A stretch of DNA of 64,000 bases from contig UQFG01000001.1 in the NCBI GenBank assembly GCA_900540175.1, forward strand, positions 1-64,000, in the 5' to 3' direction. How positions within the stretch are numbered: the first letter of the stretch is position 1; each line of letters starts with the position of its first letter. The notes beneath the pieces were generated by a model. It worked only from the letters and a program-made list of their open reading frames with translations. It was not told where the DNA came from and did not search any database. Made by a program: the position numbers and the translations under genes. Below, in pieces: positions 44,031 to 51,654 of the stretch. Source of the DNA: an uncultured Mollicutes bacterium (GTDB lineage Bacteria > Bacillota_I > Bacilli_A > Acholeplasmatales > Anaeroplasmataceae).

Positions 44031-44216
44031 TCGCGGTAGGAAGATGCCGCTTAATTGTGACGGGAGATGACGGCAAATACAGAAACCAACCGTCACTACT
44101 GTCACAACCGTCACTATCGACGCAGACAGGAAAAACAAAAAACCAGAAGAGAGATTACTGTCACACTGGTAAAGCAGTATTTTATGACGGGTGTGACGGG
44201 AATGACAGGAGATTTT
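44031..44216. repeat. Short GTGACGG/CCGTCAC repeats before the VRR-NUC gene
   Basis: Several copies of GTGACGG and its complement CCGTCAC lie between 44057 and 44200 (for example AACCGTCACTA twice near 44088 and 44107, and GTGACGGG near 44057 and 44193). They could be binding sites for a replication or regulatory protein. No other signal is seen in this stretch. Confidence 0.5.
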
Positions 44217-44504
44217 ATGAAAGAGAGTGAGTTGATACGAAAAATCAGCGAATACCTCAAGAGCGTTCCCGACCTGTTCTTTTGGAAAGAGCATGGCGGT
44301 ATGTATGGCACGGCGGGCATTCCCGATTTGATAGTCTGTTATCGGGGACGGTTCATCGGGCTGGAGTGCAAAGTCGGAAAAAATGAAGCGACCGTTCTGC
44401 AATCGCTGACCATTCGCCGCATCTTGCGGGCGGGAGGTTATGCGATGATAGTGCGGTCGGTCGAGGGAGTAAAACAACTGATATCAGCTTTTGAGCAGGA
44501 GTAG
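44217..44504 (+). CDS. VRR-NUC domain nuclease
   Basis: A 95-residue single-domain nuclease of the VRR-NUC (PD-ExK) family, which in phages probably cuts branched DNA. The catalytic core is GIPDLIVCYRGRFIGLECKVG (Asp and the ExK pair), preceded by FFWKEHGGMYGTAG and followed by a helix with Gln-Arg. The open frame reaches 44067, but AGGAG before the ATG at 44217 and the family start (MKESELIRKISEYL) fix the start. The upstream part would translate DNA repeats. Confidence 0.88.
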   Translation: MKESELIRKISEYLKSVPDLFFWKEHGGMYGTAGIPDLIVCYRGRFIGLECKVGKNEATVLQSLTIRRILRAGGYAMIVRSVEGVKQLISAFEQE

Positions 44505-44505
44505 T

Positions 44506-44931
44506 ATGCAAGCGACGGAAAGAATGATTCACAAAGTATCGGTAGCGGAGGAAGCCGTTTTCGATTATGAAGAGTTGGTCGGCGCGCAGCCGCCCATCCG
44601 CGACATTAAGCAGGAGGTCGAGACCTATCTGAACATAACCGCTGCCCGGGCGCGTGGATATTATTTCCGAGTGAAGTATTACGACGAGACGATAGACCGG
44701 ATGCTGATGCTCTTCCTGTACAAGGGCGAGAAGTTCGGGCGAATGCAGGTTTGGAAAGTGGCGGGGATATGCTTTGCGGAAGACTGGACGGAAGAGCAGG
44801 AGGAAAGCGGTCAGATTCGGTTTTGGCTGAAGACAAAGATATGCGACCTTCCGCCCGAGGTGGATTGGGTGGTCAAATATCGGGTGTGGCAGGAAGAGGA
44901 GGCAAAAGCACGGGAGGACTACAATGACTGA
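44506..44931 (+). CDS. Unknown phage protein
   Basis: A 141-residue acidic protein that I do not recognise, with IKQEVETYLNITAARARGYYFRVKYYDETIDRMLML and a Trp-rich C-terminal half (VWKVAGICFAEDW, PPEVDWVVKYRVWQEEE). AGGAG lies 4 bases before the ATG at 44506; the frame is open 15 bases further upstream without a better signal. It overlaps the next gene by eight bases and is probably coexpressed with it before the packaging genes. Confidence 0.6.
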   Translation: MQATERMIHKVSVAEEAVFDYEELVGAQPPIRDIKQEVETYLNITAARARGYYFRVKYYDETIDRMLMLFLYKGEKFGRMQVWKVAGICFAEDWTEEQEESGQIRFWLKTKICDLPPEVDWVVKYRVWQEEEAKAREDYND

Positions 44932-45217
44932 AGTGGAGATCAGGGAATACCTACAAAATTATAGAGACAGGAAAACAATAGCCGATTACAAAGCGCAAAA
45001 CGGCAGGAAGGACGACAGGGACGTGGTGTGCATCCAGGCAATCGAAAATTGTATGCGGTTACTGCCGGACGGACTTGGGGATATTCTTCGGATGCACTAT
45101 ATCGAGAGAAAATCCTTGCGGAAGATCGCAGCGGAGCATTTCTATTGCAAGGACACTATTGCCAAGCGCAGGGACGAGGCAATAGCCCTTATGGGTGAGT
45201 GCTTGGCAAGCGTATGA
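44924..45217 (+). CDS. Sigma-region-4-like late regulator (ArpU/RinA-like)
   Basis: A 97-residue protein whose second half resembles sigma-70 region 4: LPDGLGDILRMHYIERKSLRKIAAEHFYCKDTIAKRRDEAIALM, with an HTH in SLRKIAAEHFYCKDTIAKR. Proteins of this type just upstream of the HNH-terminase genes in Firmicute phages activate late transcription. A weak promoter-like TATAAT (45269-45274) follows 50 bp downstream. Confidence 0.75.
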   Translation: MTEVEIREYLQNYRDRKTIADYKAQNGRKDDRDVVCIQAIENCMRLLPDGLGDILRMHYIERKSLRKIAAEHFYCKDTIAKRRDEAIALMGECLASV

Positions 45218-45296
45218 AAGCATAGACAAGGGTAGACACTTTTCCTCCAAAAGTAGCCAAAACGTGCGTATAATGAGAGTAGGTAATATCCTCCGA

Positions 45297-45367
45297 GGGG
45301 GAAGGGAGCGACCCGAGCGGCGTGATGCCGGGAGCGAATATGAGAATGGGGGAAGCGCTCCCTTCCC
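45297..45367 (+). ncRNA. Large stem-loop upstream of the HNH gene
   Basis: GGGAAGGGAGCG (45299-45310) and CGCTCCCTTCCC (45356-45367) form a perfect 12-bp stem enclosing 45 bases that can fold further. It lies between a TATAAT-like element and the HNH gene. It could be a structured leader RNA or part of a packaging site. It is not a terminator since no T tract follows. Confidence 0.5.
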
Positions 45368-45389
45368 TTGTGTTTATGAGGAATAAATA

Positions 45390-45767
45390 ATGCCGAGAAA
45401 ACCCAAACGCCCCTGCAGCTACCCCGGGTGTCCGAGACTGGTAGAGGGGCAATACTGTGAGGAACATAAAAAATTAACGGACGCGCAGTACAACAAATAT
45501 TCGCGGGATAACTTTTCAAAGAGTTTCTACAAGACCCCCGAGTGGCTGTTCGTTCGCAAGCGGCAGCTTGCAGAGCATCCGTTTTGTGAGGAATGCTTGA
45601 AGAAGGGACAGGCGGTGCGGGCGGTCATCGTGGACCATATCCACCCCATCAAGCAAGGCGGTCAACCTTTCGCGCCGTCCAACCTGCAGTCGCTGTGCTG
45701 GAGCTGCCACTCGCGCAAGTCAGCCGAGGAGGGCAGCCGGTGGAGAACGCCACCCCGCAAGGGCTGA
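45390..45767 (+). CDS. Phage HNH endonuclease
   Basis: A 125-residue HNH protein. Zinc ligands are in CSYPGCPRLV, CEECLKKG and LCWSCHSRK, and the active site is VDHIHPIKQGG. In cos-packaging HK97-type phages this nuclease sits just upstream of terS and works with terminase to make the specific cos cut. The position here, directly before a cos-like region and terS, fits that role. Confidence 0.9.
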   Translation: MPRKPKRPCSYPGCPRLVEGQYCEEHKKLTDAQYNKYSRDNFSKSFYKTPEWLFVRKRQLAEHPFCEECLKKGQAVRAVIVDHIHPIKQGGQPFAPSNLQSLCWSCHSRKSAEEGSRWRTPPRKG

Positions 45768-45983
45768 CCCGCTTGGGGGAGGGGGTATCAAATCCCCGGG
45801 GCTTCCACCCCATACAGCGGGGCCGCACTCTCGCGCGAAAAATCGCATATTCAAAAATCAAAGGGGAAAATCAACCTTTAGGGGATACCCCACTAAAGTG
45901 GGAGCGGGCAAAACAGCCCGCTTTTTGATTTCCCGGGAAATCAAAATAATCAATGAAATCAAATAATCAAAAACGGAGGGACT
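45768..45983. other. Candidate cos/terminase recognition region
   Basis: A gene-free 216-bp stretch between the HNH and terS genes, where cos sites of such phages normally lie. It holds G/C-rich clusters and a CGCGCG-type core (about 45770-45845) and a terminator-like stem AGCGGGC/GCCCGCT with T5 (45903-45927). A perfect 24-bp palindrome at 45923-45946 follows (centre GATTTCCCGGGAAATC), then direct AATCAA repeats up to 45972 that could bind the small terminase. Confidence 0.5.
45903..45927 (+). terminator. Terminator before terS
   Basis: AGCGGGC and GCCCGCT pair around AAAACA and are followed by TTTT. It abuts the 24-bp palindrome. Confidence 0.7.
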
Positions 45984-46478
45984 ATGCCGAGCGGAGGAAG
46001 AAGACCGGGTGCTGGGCGACCGAGAAAAGCCGCCGCCCAAAAGATACTTGACGGCAATCCGGGCAAGCGTCCCATCGAAGTGCTGAACTTCGATACAGGG
46101 GGAATGGAACTGCCGAGCGAACCGCCGGAGTATTTAACGCCAAAGGCAAAAGAGATATACAGGACGGTATTCGGATGGCTGAAAAGCATCGGCTGCACCA
46201 ACGGCATACTTCCATACAACCTCGAGGAGTATGCGTTTTGCAAAGCGCGATGGCTTGAGTGCGAGGAAATGAACACGAAACACGGGCTCCTCGTAAAAGA
46301 CCAGAACGGCAAGGCTGTCCCGTCGCCATTTGTGACGATGGCACAGCAATATCTCAAGCAGACTAACGAGGTGTGGAGCAAAATATATCTCGTCGTGCGC
46401 GAAAGCAAACTCTCCAAGTGGGATGAAAACAACCCGAATGACGATATCATGGAAAAACTGTTGGGAGGAAAGTCGTGA
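45984..46478 (+). CDS. terS: Terminase small subunit, P27 family
   Basis: A 164-residue P27-type TerS that recognises the packaging site and recruits the large subunit. It has the usual start GGRRPGAGRPRK, the segment ILDGNPGKRP, PPEYLTPKAKEIYRTVFGWL and the late MAQQYLKQTNEVWSKI helix. The large subunit gene is not next to it but 7 kb away at 53474; a cargo module separates them. It overlaps the methyltransferase start by one base. Confidence 0.9.
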   Translation: MPSGGRRPGAGRPRKAAAQKILDGNPGKRPIEVLNFDTGGMELPSEPPEYLTPKAKEIYRTVFGWLKSIGCTNGILPYNLEEYAFCKARWLECEEMNTKHGLLVKDQNGKAVPSPFVTMAQQYLKQTNEVWSKIYLVVRESKLSKWDENNPNDDIMEKLLGGKS

Positions 46479-48295
46479 TGGAATACACGCAAGAGAACCC
46501 GTTGCGGCTTATTGAGTTGTTTGCGGGTATCGGCTCGCAGACACAGGCACTTAAAAATGTGGGAGTGTCGCATACGGTAATAGCGATTTCGGAAATAGAC
46601 AAGAACGCCATCAAGAGTTATACGGCTCTGCACGGCGAGACGGTCAACCTGGGCGATATCAGAGAAATCCGGGAACTCCCCGAAGCAGACTTTTGGACAT
46701 ATTCGTTCCCATGCCAAGACATCTCGGTGGCGGGGCATGGTGCGGGCATCAAGGAGGGGACGCGGAGCGGGCTGTTGCTTGAAGTCGAGCGGCTGTTGAA
46801 AATCGCTGCTGAAAAAGGAACACTTCCCAAATACCTGCTCCTCGAAAATGTAAAGAATCTTGTGAGCAAGAAATTCAAAGCCGACTTCGACAGTTGGCTT
46901 TCTTTTTTGTCCTCGCTCGGATATACGAATTATTGGCAGGTACTCAATGCCAAAGACTACGGCATCCCGCAGCATAGAGAGCGGGTGTTCTGTGTTTCTA
47001 TTCGGGGAGAACATACAGCATTTGTATTCCCCGAAAAGCGCGAATTGACCTTACGGCTCAAAGACATGATCGACGAACACGTCGATGAAAGGTACTATCT
47101 CAAGGAAAGCACCATCCGTAGCATCGTGACATCGAAGTTCAACTCCCGGCGCGACTCGATCCGCCGCCCAAGCGATTATGCTTACTGTTTGCGGGCAAGA
47201 GATTGTTATGAGCCACAATGCGTACAAGTCGGTGATGTAGTCGGTGAGAAGTGGGAAAAGATGCACGAAATGAGCCGAAGAGTATTCCAGACGGATGGAA
47301 TATCTCCCACGGTGCATTGCGCGGGTGGCGGCAATACGGAGCTGAAAATTGCAGAGGATTTTGTCCTCGGCGGCTTGCAGGAGCATCAAGTTCCGAGAAC
47401 AGATGGGGTGAGCCCTACATTGACGGAGGCTATGGGAAAAGGTGGAGGACAAACCCCTGTAATCATTGATACCAGCGAGCCGAAAGAACGATTTTTCAAG
47501 CAAGCGTTCGAAACGATGAAAGAGAACGAGTGTGAAGCCGGGGACACGATAGATGCGTTCAATAAAAAAGTGAACAAGAGTGGAGTCTGCCCGACGCTCA
47601 CCACGCGCCCGGAGGGGTTCAAAACAGCAATCTTGCCTGTTGTCGTGGCAATGCGCGGGCGAAATCCGGATAATCCGTCGGACAGGACACCCGGGATACC
47701 GTTGCAACAGCGGCTTGAAGTGAACGAAAAGGGGCTGTGTAATGCGCTTACCACGGTTCAAAAAGACAATCTTGTAATGGATGCGGACTATGTATCCAGG
47801 AAATACGGCGAATTTATCGACGAAAAAGGGTACATCCCCGAGATGTTCGTGGCTTACAACAAGCAGGAAGTTCATGATGTTGCGCCGACATTAACGGGGC
47901 AATGCTCCTGTCCCTCGGGCAGCTCGGCGGTATTGAAACTCGAAAAACCGATAAAGGTCAAAGTAGCGACCAAGCAAGGATACGAGGAGGCAACGGCGGG
48001 GGACTATGTGAACATTACTTTCCCGAGTTCCAAGACCAAAAGGGGTCGGGTAGGGAAAGGTGTTGCTCAAACGCTGACCTGCGGAGACGGAAACGCAGTC
48101 ATCACGGAGAATGTGCGCATTCGCAAACTGACTCCGAGAGAATGTCTGCGGCTCATGGGCTGGACCGATGAGCAGATTGACAAAATCGAGAGTGCAAAGG
48201 TCAGTTCGACGCAGCAATATCGACAAGCGGGAAACGGAATCGTGGTGCAGGTCTTGGAGGCAATCTTCAAGGCTTTATTTTTTGGAGCGGAATGA
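46478..48295 (+). CDS. DNA cytosine-C5 methyltransferase, repeat-rich target region
   Basis: A 605-residue C5-cytosine methyltransferase. Motif I is LFAGIGSQTQ (15-24), motif IV SFPCQDIS with nucleophile Cys79, motif VI LLENVKN, motif VIII PQHRERVF, and motif X RQAGNGIVVQV near the C-terminus. Between VIII and IX the recognition region is about 330 residues, far longer than usual. It contains six copies of a G-(I/V)-x-(P/A/Q)-T-(L/V)-T-like phrase (GISPTVHCAGGG, GVSPTLTEAMGKG, GVCPTLTTRPEG and others). GGAGG is 8 bases before the ATG at 46478. It probably protects phage DNA from host restriction at one or several sequences. Confidence 0.92.
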   Translation: MEYTQENPLRLIELFAGIGSQTQALKNVGVSHTVIAISEIDKNAIKSYTALHGETVNLGDIREIRELPEADFWTYSFPCQDISVAGHGAGIKEGTRSGLLLEVERLLKIAAEKGTLPKYLLLENVKNLVSKKFKADFDSWLSFLSSLGYTNYWQVLNAKDYGIPQHRERVFCVSIRGEHTAFVFPEKRELTLRLKDMIDEHVDERYYLKESTIRSIVTSKFNSRRDSIRRPSDYAYCLRARDCYEPQCVQVGDVVGEKWEKMHEMSRRVFQTDGISPTVHCAGGGNTELKIAEDFVLGGLQEHQVPRTDGVSPTLTEAMGKGGGQTPVIIDTSEPKERFFKQAFETMKENECEAGDTIDAFNKKVNKSGVCPTLTTRPEGFKTAILPVVVAMRGRNPDNPSDRTPGIPLQQRLEVNEKGLCNALTTVQKDNLVMDADYVSRKYGEFIDEKGYIPEMFVAYNKQEVHDVAPTLTGQCSCPSGSSAVLKLEKPIKVKVATKQGYEEATAGDYVNITFPSSKTKRGRVGKGVAQTLTCGDGNAVITENVRIRKLTPRECLRLMGWTDEQIDKIESAKVSSTQQYRQAGNGIVVQVLEAIFKALFFGAE

Positions 48296-49068
48296 TGGAG
48301 TACATTGCAAGCATCAGTTATGGAAAAGACAGCCTTGCCATGCTCGAAGTCATAGCTGAACACTCGTTGCCGTTGGATAGGATTATTCATGTCGAAATCA
48401 TGGCGACCGCAACTATTCCTGCGGATCTTCCACCGATGATGGAATTCAAGGCGAAAGCGGATGAAATTATCAAGAACAGATATGGGAAATCAGTAGAACA
48501 TATTCATGCGCCGAAGACTTATGAGGAATATTTTTACTATGTAAACCGTGGAAAAAAGAGCAAAAATCGCGGGAAAATATATGGTTTCCCATTACAAAAA
48601 GGGAATTGGTGCAATTCCCGGTTGAAAGTGAATGTTCTTGAAAAAGAGCAAAGGAATGCAATCACATACATAGGAATTGCAGCGGACGAGAAAAAACGGT
48701 TCGGTATCCTGTCTGAATTTAAACGAAGTCCTCTCGTAGAGTATGGGTGGACAGAAGAAATGTGCAGGAATTGGTGTTCGGCAAACGGACTATTGAGCCC
48801 GATATATGAAACTTCGATGCGCGGCGGGTGTTGGTTTTGCCACAATCAAGGAGTGGAGCAATTGCGGTTGCTTCGAAAAGCGTATCCGGAATATTGGGCA
48901 TTACTTTTAAGATGGGACGCAGACAGCCCTGCGACATTCAAGGGGAATGGACACACGGTTCGAGACTTTGAGCGGCGGTTTGCCCTGGAGGAAACAGGAG
49001 CGATACCAAAAGATAAGCCATTTCGATGGAAAATGATAAATCAATCAAGGAACGGTGAAGATGAATAA
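48292..49068 (+). CDS. PAPS reductase/DndC-like ATP-pyrophosphatase
   Basis: A 258-residue protein of the adenine nucleotide alpha-hydrolase (PP-loop) superfamily. The PP-loop SYGKDSLAMLEV (8-19) binds the nucleotide. A zinc-like cluster CWFCHNQGVEQL follows near residue 185 and RFGILSEFKRSPLVEYGWT lies between. Family members reduce phosphoadenosine phosphosulfate or modify DNA or tRNA with sulfur. Here it lies between a DNA methyltransferase and MetK, so a nucleic acid modification role is plausible but unproven. It overlaps the methyltransferase by ATGA and metK by eight bases. Confidence 0.85.
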   Translation: MMEYIASISYGKDSLAMLEVIAEHSLPLDRIIHVEIMATATIPADLPPMMEFKAKADEIIKNRYGKSVEHIHAPKTYEEYFYYVNRGKKSKNRGKIYGFPLQKGNWCNSRLKVNVLEKEQRNAITYIGIAADEKKRFGILSEFKRSPLVEYGWTEEMCRNWCSANGLLSPIYETSMRGGCWFCHNQGVEQLRLLRKAYPEYWALLLRWDADSPATFKGNGHTVRDFERRFALEETGAIPKDKPFRWKMINQSRNGEDE

Positions 49069-50179
49069 AAGGATTTACATGGCAGAGTCGGTGACAAGCG
49101 GACACCCGGACAAACTTGCAGACCTCATTGCGGATAGCATTCTCGATGAGTGCTTGGAACAGGATGCGGACAGCCGCGTCGCAGTCGAAGTAATGCTCAC
49201 TCACGATAAGTGCTTTATCGGTGGTGAAATCACCACGAAAGCAAGGGTGGACTATGAGTTCATCGCCAGAGCGACCATTGCCCAAGTCGGCTATGACCCG
49301 AGCGGTTTGGACTACGACATTCATATTCATGAGCAGAGCAGAGACATAGCCGGCGCAGTCGACAAATTAGAGCAGGGAGCGGGCGACCAGGGCATCGTGT
49401 ACGGCTATGCCACAACGGAAACGCTGAACTTCATGCCGTTGCCTGTCGAACTTGCACATCGACTGACGGATAGGCTTGAGCAATGCCGTCGCAGGGGCAT
49501 CATCAAAGGACTTTGTCCTGACGGAAAAAGCCAGGTGACCGTGCAGTTCAATGGCGACCGCTTTGACAAGATCGTTTCCGTGCTTGTTTCGGCGCAGCAC
49601 GAAGCATGGAAATCGCTCGACGACCTTATTCCCGAGATCAGGAAAAAGGTCATCGGCTATGTGTTCGCCGAGTATGATATGTCCGATGTCGAGATACTGA
49701 TCAATCCGTCCGGGCGGTTTGTGATTGGCGGCTTTGAAGCCGATACCGGTCTGACCGGCAGGAAGCTCATGGTCGACTCCTACGGCGGGATCGCGCACAA
49801 CGGGGGCGGGGCGATGAGTGGAAAAGATGCGAGCAAAGTGGATAGGAGCGGGGCATATCTCGCCAGATATATTGCAAAGAATATTGTGGCGGCGGGACTT
49901 GCGGAGAAATGTGAGGTCGCATTGTCATATGCGATAGGCATTCCGACCCCGACGAGCATCGACATTAATACCTTCTTCACGGGAACGGTCAATGAACAGC
50001 TCATCCGTAATGCGGTTGAACAGGTTTTCGACCTGCGTGTGGGGAAAGTAATCGATGCTCTCGACCTTAAACGCCCCGTCTATGTCCAAACCGCAGTCGG
50101 AGGGCATTTCGGGAAAGAAAACTTCGCGTGGGAAAAGACGGATAAGGCGCAGGAGTTGAAGAATGCAATCATGCCGTGA
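49061..50179 (+). CDS. metK: S-adenosylmethionine synthetase
   Basis: A 372-residue MetK, which makes SAM from methionine and ATP. Key motifs are intact: ESVTSGHPDKLADLIADSILD (ATP site), GAGDQGIVYGYAT, and the phosphate loop GGGAMSGKDASKVDRS (Met where Phe is common). The size is slightly below the chromosomal average (about 390). AAGGA lies 8 bases before the ATG at 49061; a GTG two codons earlier is less well placed. In this phage it would supply SAM to the methyltransferases at 46.5 and 55.0 kb. It overlaps the sigma gene by 17 bases. Confidence 0.93.
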   Translation: MNKRIYMAESVTSGHPDKLADLIADSILDECLEQDADSRVAVEVMLTHDKCFIGGEITTKARVDYEFIARATIAQVGYDPSGLDYDIHIHEQSRDIAGAVDKLEQGAGDQGIVYGYATTETLNFMPLPVELAHRLTDRLEQCRRRGIIKGLCPDGKSQVTVQFNGDRFDKIVSVLVSAQHEAWKSLDDLIPEIRKKVIGYVFAEYDMSDVEILINPSGRFVIGGFEADTGLTGRKLMVDSYGGIAHNGGGAMSGKDASKVDRSGAYLARYIAKNIVAAGLAEKCEVALSYAIGIPTPTSIDINTFFTGTVNEQLIRNAVEQVFDLRVGKVIDALDLKRPVYVQTAVGGHFGKENFAWEKTDKAQELKNAIMP

Positions 50180-50753
50180 GACCCTGGTATGCGACAACAT
50201 ACGGCTGGTATATTATGTGTTCGGGAAATTTTCTCAAACGGAAGTCACTTCATTGCATAGGGACGACATAATATCGTCCGGGCTGTTGGGACTTGTAAAG
50301 GCGGCAAATACATTCGATAGTGAGCGCGGTACAAAGTTTTCTACTTATGCCGCACTTTGCATTCGAAACGAAATGCTGATGTATATGCGGAAAGTGCGGC
50401 GGTACTTTGGGAAAGAGATATCGCTTGAAAAGCCAGTTTCAACGGATGAAACAGGAACGGTCTTAACTATCGCCGATATCATCGAGGCAAACGAAAACCC
50501 GCAAGACGAATGCCTTGCGGGTATAATGTTTGCAGAGTTCCAGCGAAGACTGTCATCGCTTGACAGAAGTATCCTCAAAATGAAGATGGCAGGGTACCGG
50601 CAAAAAGAAATTGCGAGGCACCTGGGCTATTCACAGGGGTATATAGCCAAACGAATCAAGGGAATACAAGCAAAAGGCAGGCTTTGGATGCTTAATTCTC
50701 TCGACCGAGGACAAATTCGACGGAACAGTCGAAGTAATCAGCCAAAGCGATAA
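50163..50753 (+). CDS. Phage-encoded sigma-70 family factor
   Basis: A 196-residue alternative sigma factor. Region 2 reads NIRLVYYVFGKF, DDIISSGLLGLVKAANTFDSERGTKFSTYAALCIRNEMLMYMRK (residues about 13-77), matching the core-binding and -10 recognition helices. Region 4 is LSSLDRSILKMKMAGYRQKEIARHLGYSQGYIAKRIKGI (about 137-175). The start lies inside metK with AGGAG 8 bases upstream. The last 62 bases overlap the opposing repressor gene. Four promoters with a shared unusual pattern downstream (51.6-57.0 kb) are its likely targets. Confidence 0.9.
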   Translation: MQSCRETLVCDNIRLVYYVFGKFSQTEVTSLHRDDIISSGLLGLVKAANTFDSERGTKFSTYAALCIRNEMLMYMRKVRRYFGKEISLEKPVSTDETGTVLTIADIIEANENPQDECLAGIMFAEFQRRLSSLDRSILKMKMAGYRQKEIARHLGYSQGYIAKRIKGIQAKGRLWMLNSLDRGQIRRNSRSNQPKR

Positions 50754-51132
50754 TGCTTTCAAGGCTCGGAGAACTTGTGCCGTTTAGCCAATCGTAGATG
50801 ATGCTCTCATCGATATGGGCTTCTTTGGAGATGTTGGCTTTGGATTTTTTGAAGAAATCCACCAGGTACGGCAGCCTGTCCTTGAACGGTGGAAGGGGAA
50901 GGGGTTCAAATTCGGAGCCTTCATCGCTGCGTCCGAGCAAAAAGTCGATAGAGCAATGGAAATAGCCAGACAGACGGTAAGCCATGTTCAAACTGGGAAG
51001 TCTCTCGCCGTTGGTATAGCGGCAGATGACTTTCCTTGTAACACCAAGCTCTTTGGCGAGGTGAGCGGGCTTCATTTCGTGGTCGGTAAGCAGCTCCCGG
51101 AGCCTTTCGACAAATTTCTCCAATATACTCAT
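50692..51132 (-). CDS. XRE-family repressor with two HTH domains
   Basis: The only leftward gene of the element: 146 residues with two Cro/CI-type DNA-binding segments. The first is FVERLRELLTDHEMKPAHLAKELGVTRKVICRYTNGERLPS (residues 6-46). The second is ANISKEAHIDESIIYDWLNGTSSPSLESIIALADYF (about 97-132). The open frame extends to 51222, but the upstream part covers the operator DNA, so the ATG at 51132 is chosen. A perfect 12-bp inverted repeat lies between this gene and the divergent rightward promoter. It likely represses that promoter and itself. Confidence 0.85.
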   Translation of the reverse strand: MSILEKFVERLRELLTDHEMKPAHLAKELGVTRKVICRYTNGERLPSLNMAYRLSGYFHCSIDFLLGRSDEGSEFEPLPLPPFKDRLPYLVDFFKKSKANISKEAHIDESIIYDWLNGTSSPSLESIIALADYFDCSVEFVLGREN

Positions 51133-51167
51133 AAATAAGTCAAAACCTCTGTAATAATTATCTCGGA

Positions 51168-51199
51168 TTGCGGACACAAAAAGTTGATTGTGTCCGCAA
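51168..51199. promoter_or_regulatory. Operator: perfect 12-bp inverted repeat
   Basis: TTGCGGACACAA (51168-51179) and TTGTGTCCGCAA (51188-51199) are exact complements separated by 8 bp. They lie between the divergent XRE repressor and the 51263 gene, over the -35 and spacer of the rightward promoter. Confidence 0.85.
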
Positions 51200-51212
51200 A
51201 CCAAGTTATAAT
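51184..51212 (+). promoter_or_regulatory. Rightward promoter under the XRE operator
   Basis: TTGATT at 51184-51189, a 17-bp spacer, and TATAAT at 51207-51212. The right arm of the operator lies within the spacer. Confidence 0.8.
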
Positions 51213-51262
51213 AGTAGTACATAGCGAGCGCGCAGCTATGAAATCAATTAGGAGGTTTCAAA

Positions 51263-51487
51263 ATGGCAAACTTTGAACCTGCACGGAGCAATCCGAGCAG
51301 CACGGACTGGATGGAACAGGAGGGTGAGATGCACGATGCCGTAACGGATTCGCGTGAACTCGCGGCAGGGCTGTTGTTCCTGCTGAAAGAGTATTACATA
51401 GGTTCGTTTGAACTGAATGAAGGTAAGATCGCCGTCAAGTTCAATAACGGACAGCAGTTTTCCATATCAGTCAATGAGCGCGCATAA
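51263..51487 (+). CDS. Small unknown phage protein under XRE control
   Basis: A 74-residue acidic protein that I do not recognise (MEQEGEMHDAVTDSRELAAGLLFLLKEYYIGSFELNEGKIAVKFNNGQQFSI). It is predicted to be a helix followed by a small beta sheet. AGGAGG precedes the ATG. It stands alone between a repressible promoter and a strong terminator, so it is the direct target of the divergent repressor. That arrangement resembles an immunity or anti-host gene, which is inference. Confidence 0.65.
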   Translation: MANFEPARSNPSSTDWMEQEGEMHDAVTDSRELAAGLLFLLKEYYIGSFELNEGKIAVKFNNGQQFSISVNERA

Positions 51488-51556
51488 GACAAAGCCGATA
51501 AATTAAGTATCGGCAAAAAATACAAAAGACAACCCGTGAAGACACATAAAGCGAAG

Positions 51557-51592
51557 AAGACCGCCGAGAACTCGGCGGTCTTGGCTTTTTCT
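51557..51592 (+). terminator. Terminator after the XRE-controlled gene
   Basis: AAGACCGCCGAG and CTCGGCGGTCTT form a perfect 12-bp stem with a 2-base gap, followed by GGCTTTTTC. Confidence 0.85.
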
Positions 51593-51605
51593 TTCAGTTT
51601 TAACT

Positions 51606-51633
51606 GGACTAAATAGGAATTATACGGTATTGT
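51606..51633 (+). promoter_or_regulatory. Phage-sigma-type promoter 1
   Basis: GGACTA (51606-51611), 16 bp ending in TACGG, then TATTGT (51628-51633). The same architecture recurs at 51926, 56390 and 56994. Confidence 0.65.
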
Positions 51634-51654
51634 TCAGGCTACGGAGGTACAGAA

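Noticed and set aside
44067..44216. Longer start for the VRR-NUC protein (50 extra residues)
   Set aside because: The extra part would translate the GTGACGG repeat DNA, is very basic and His-rich, and the good ribosome site precedes 44217.
45959..47014. 351-residue reading frame on the minus strand
   Set aside because: It lies opposite terS and the methyltransferase start; low-complexity, no motif.
51133..51222. N-terminal extension of the XRE repressor
   Set aside because: These codons lie over the operator and promoter DNA, and the HTH domain begins just after the ATG at 51132.
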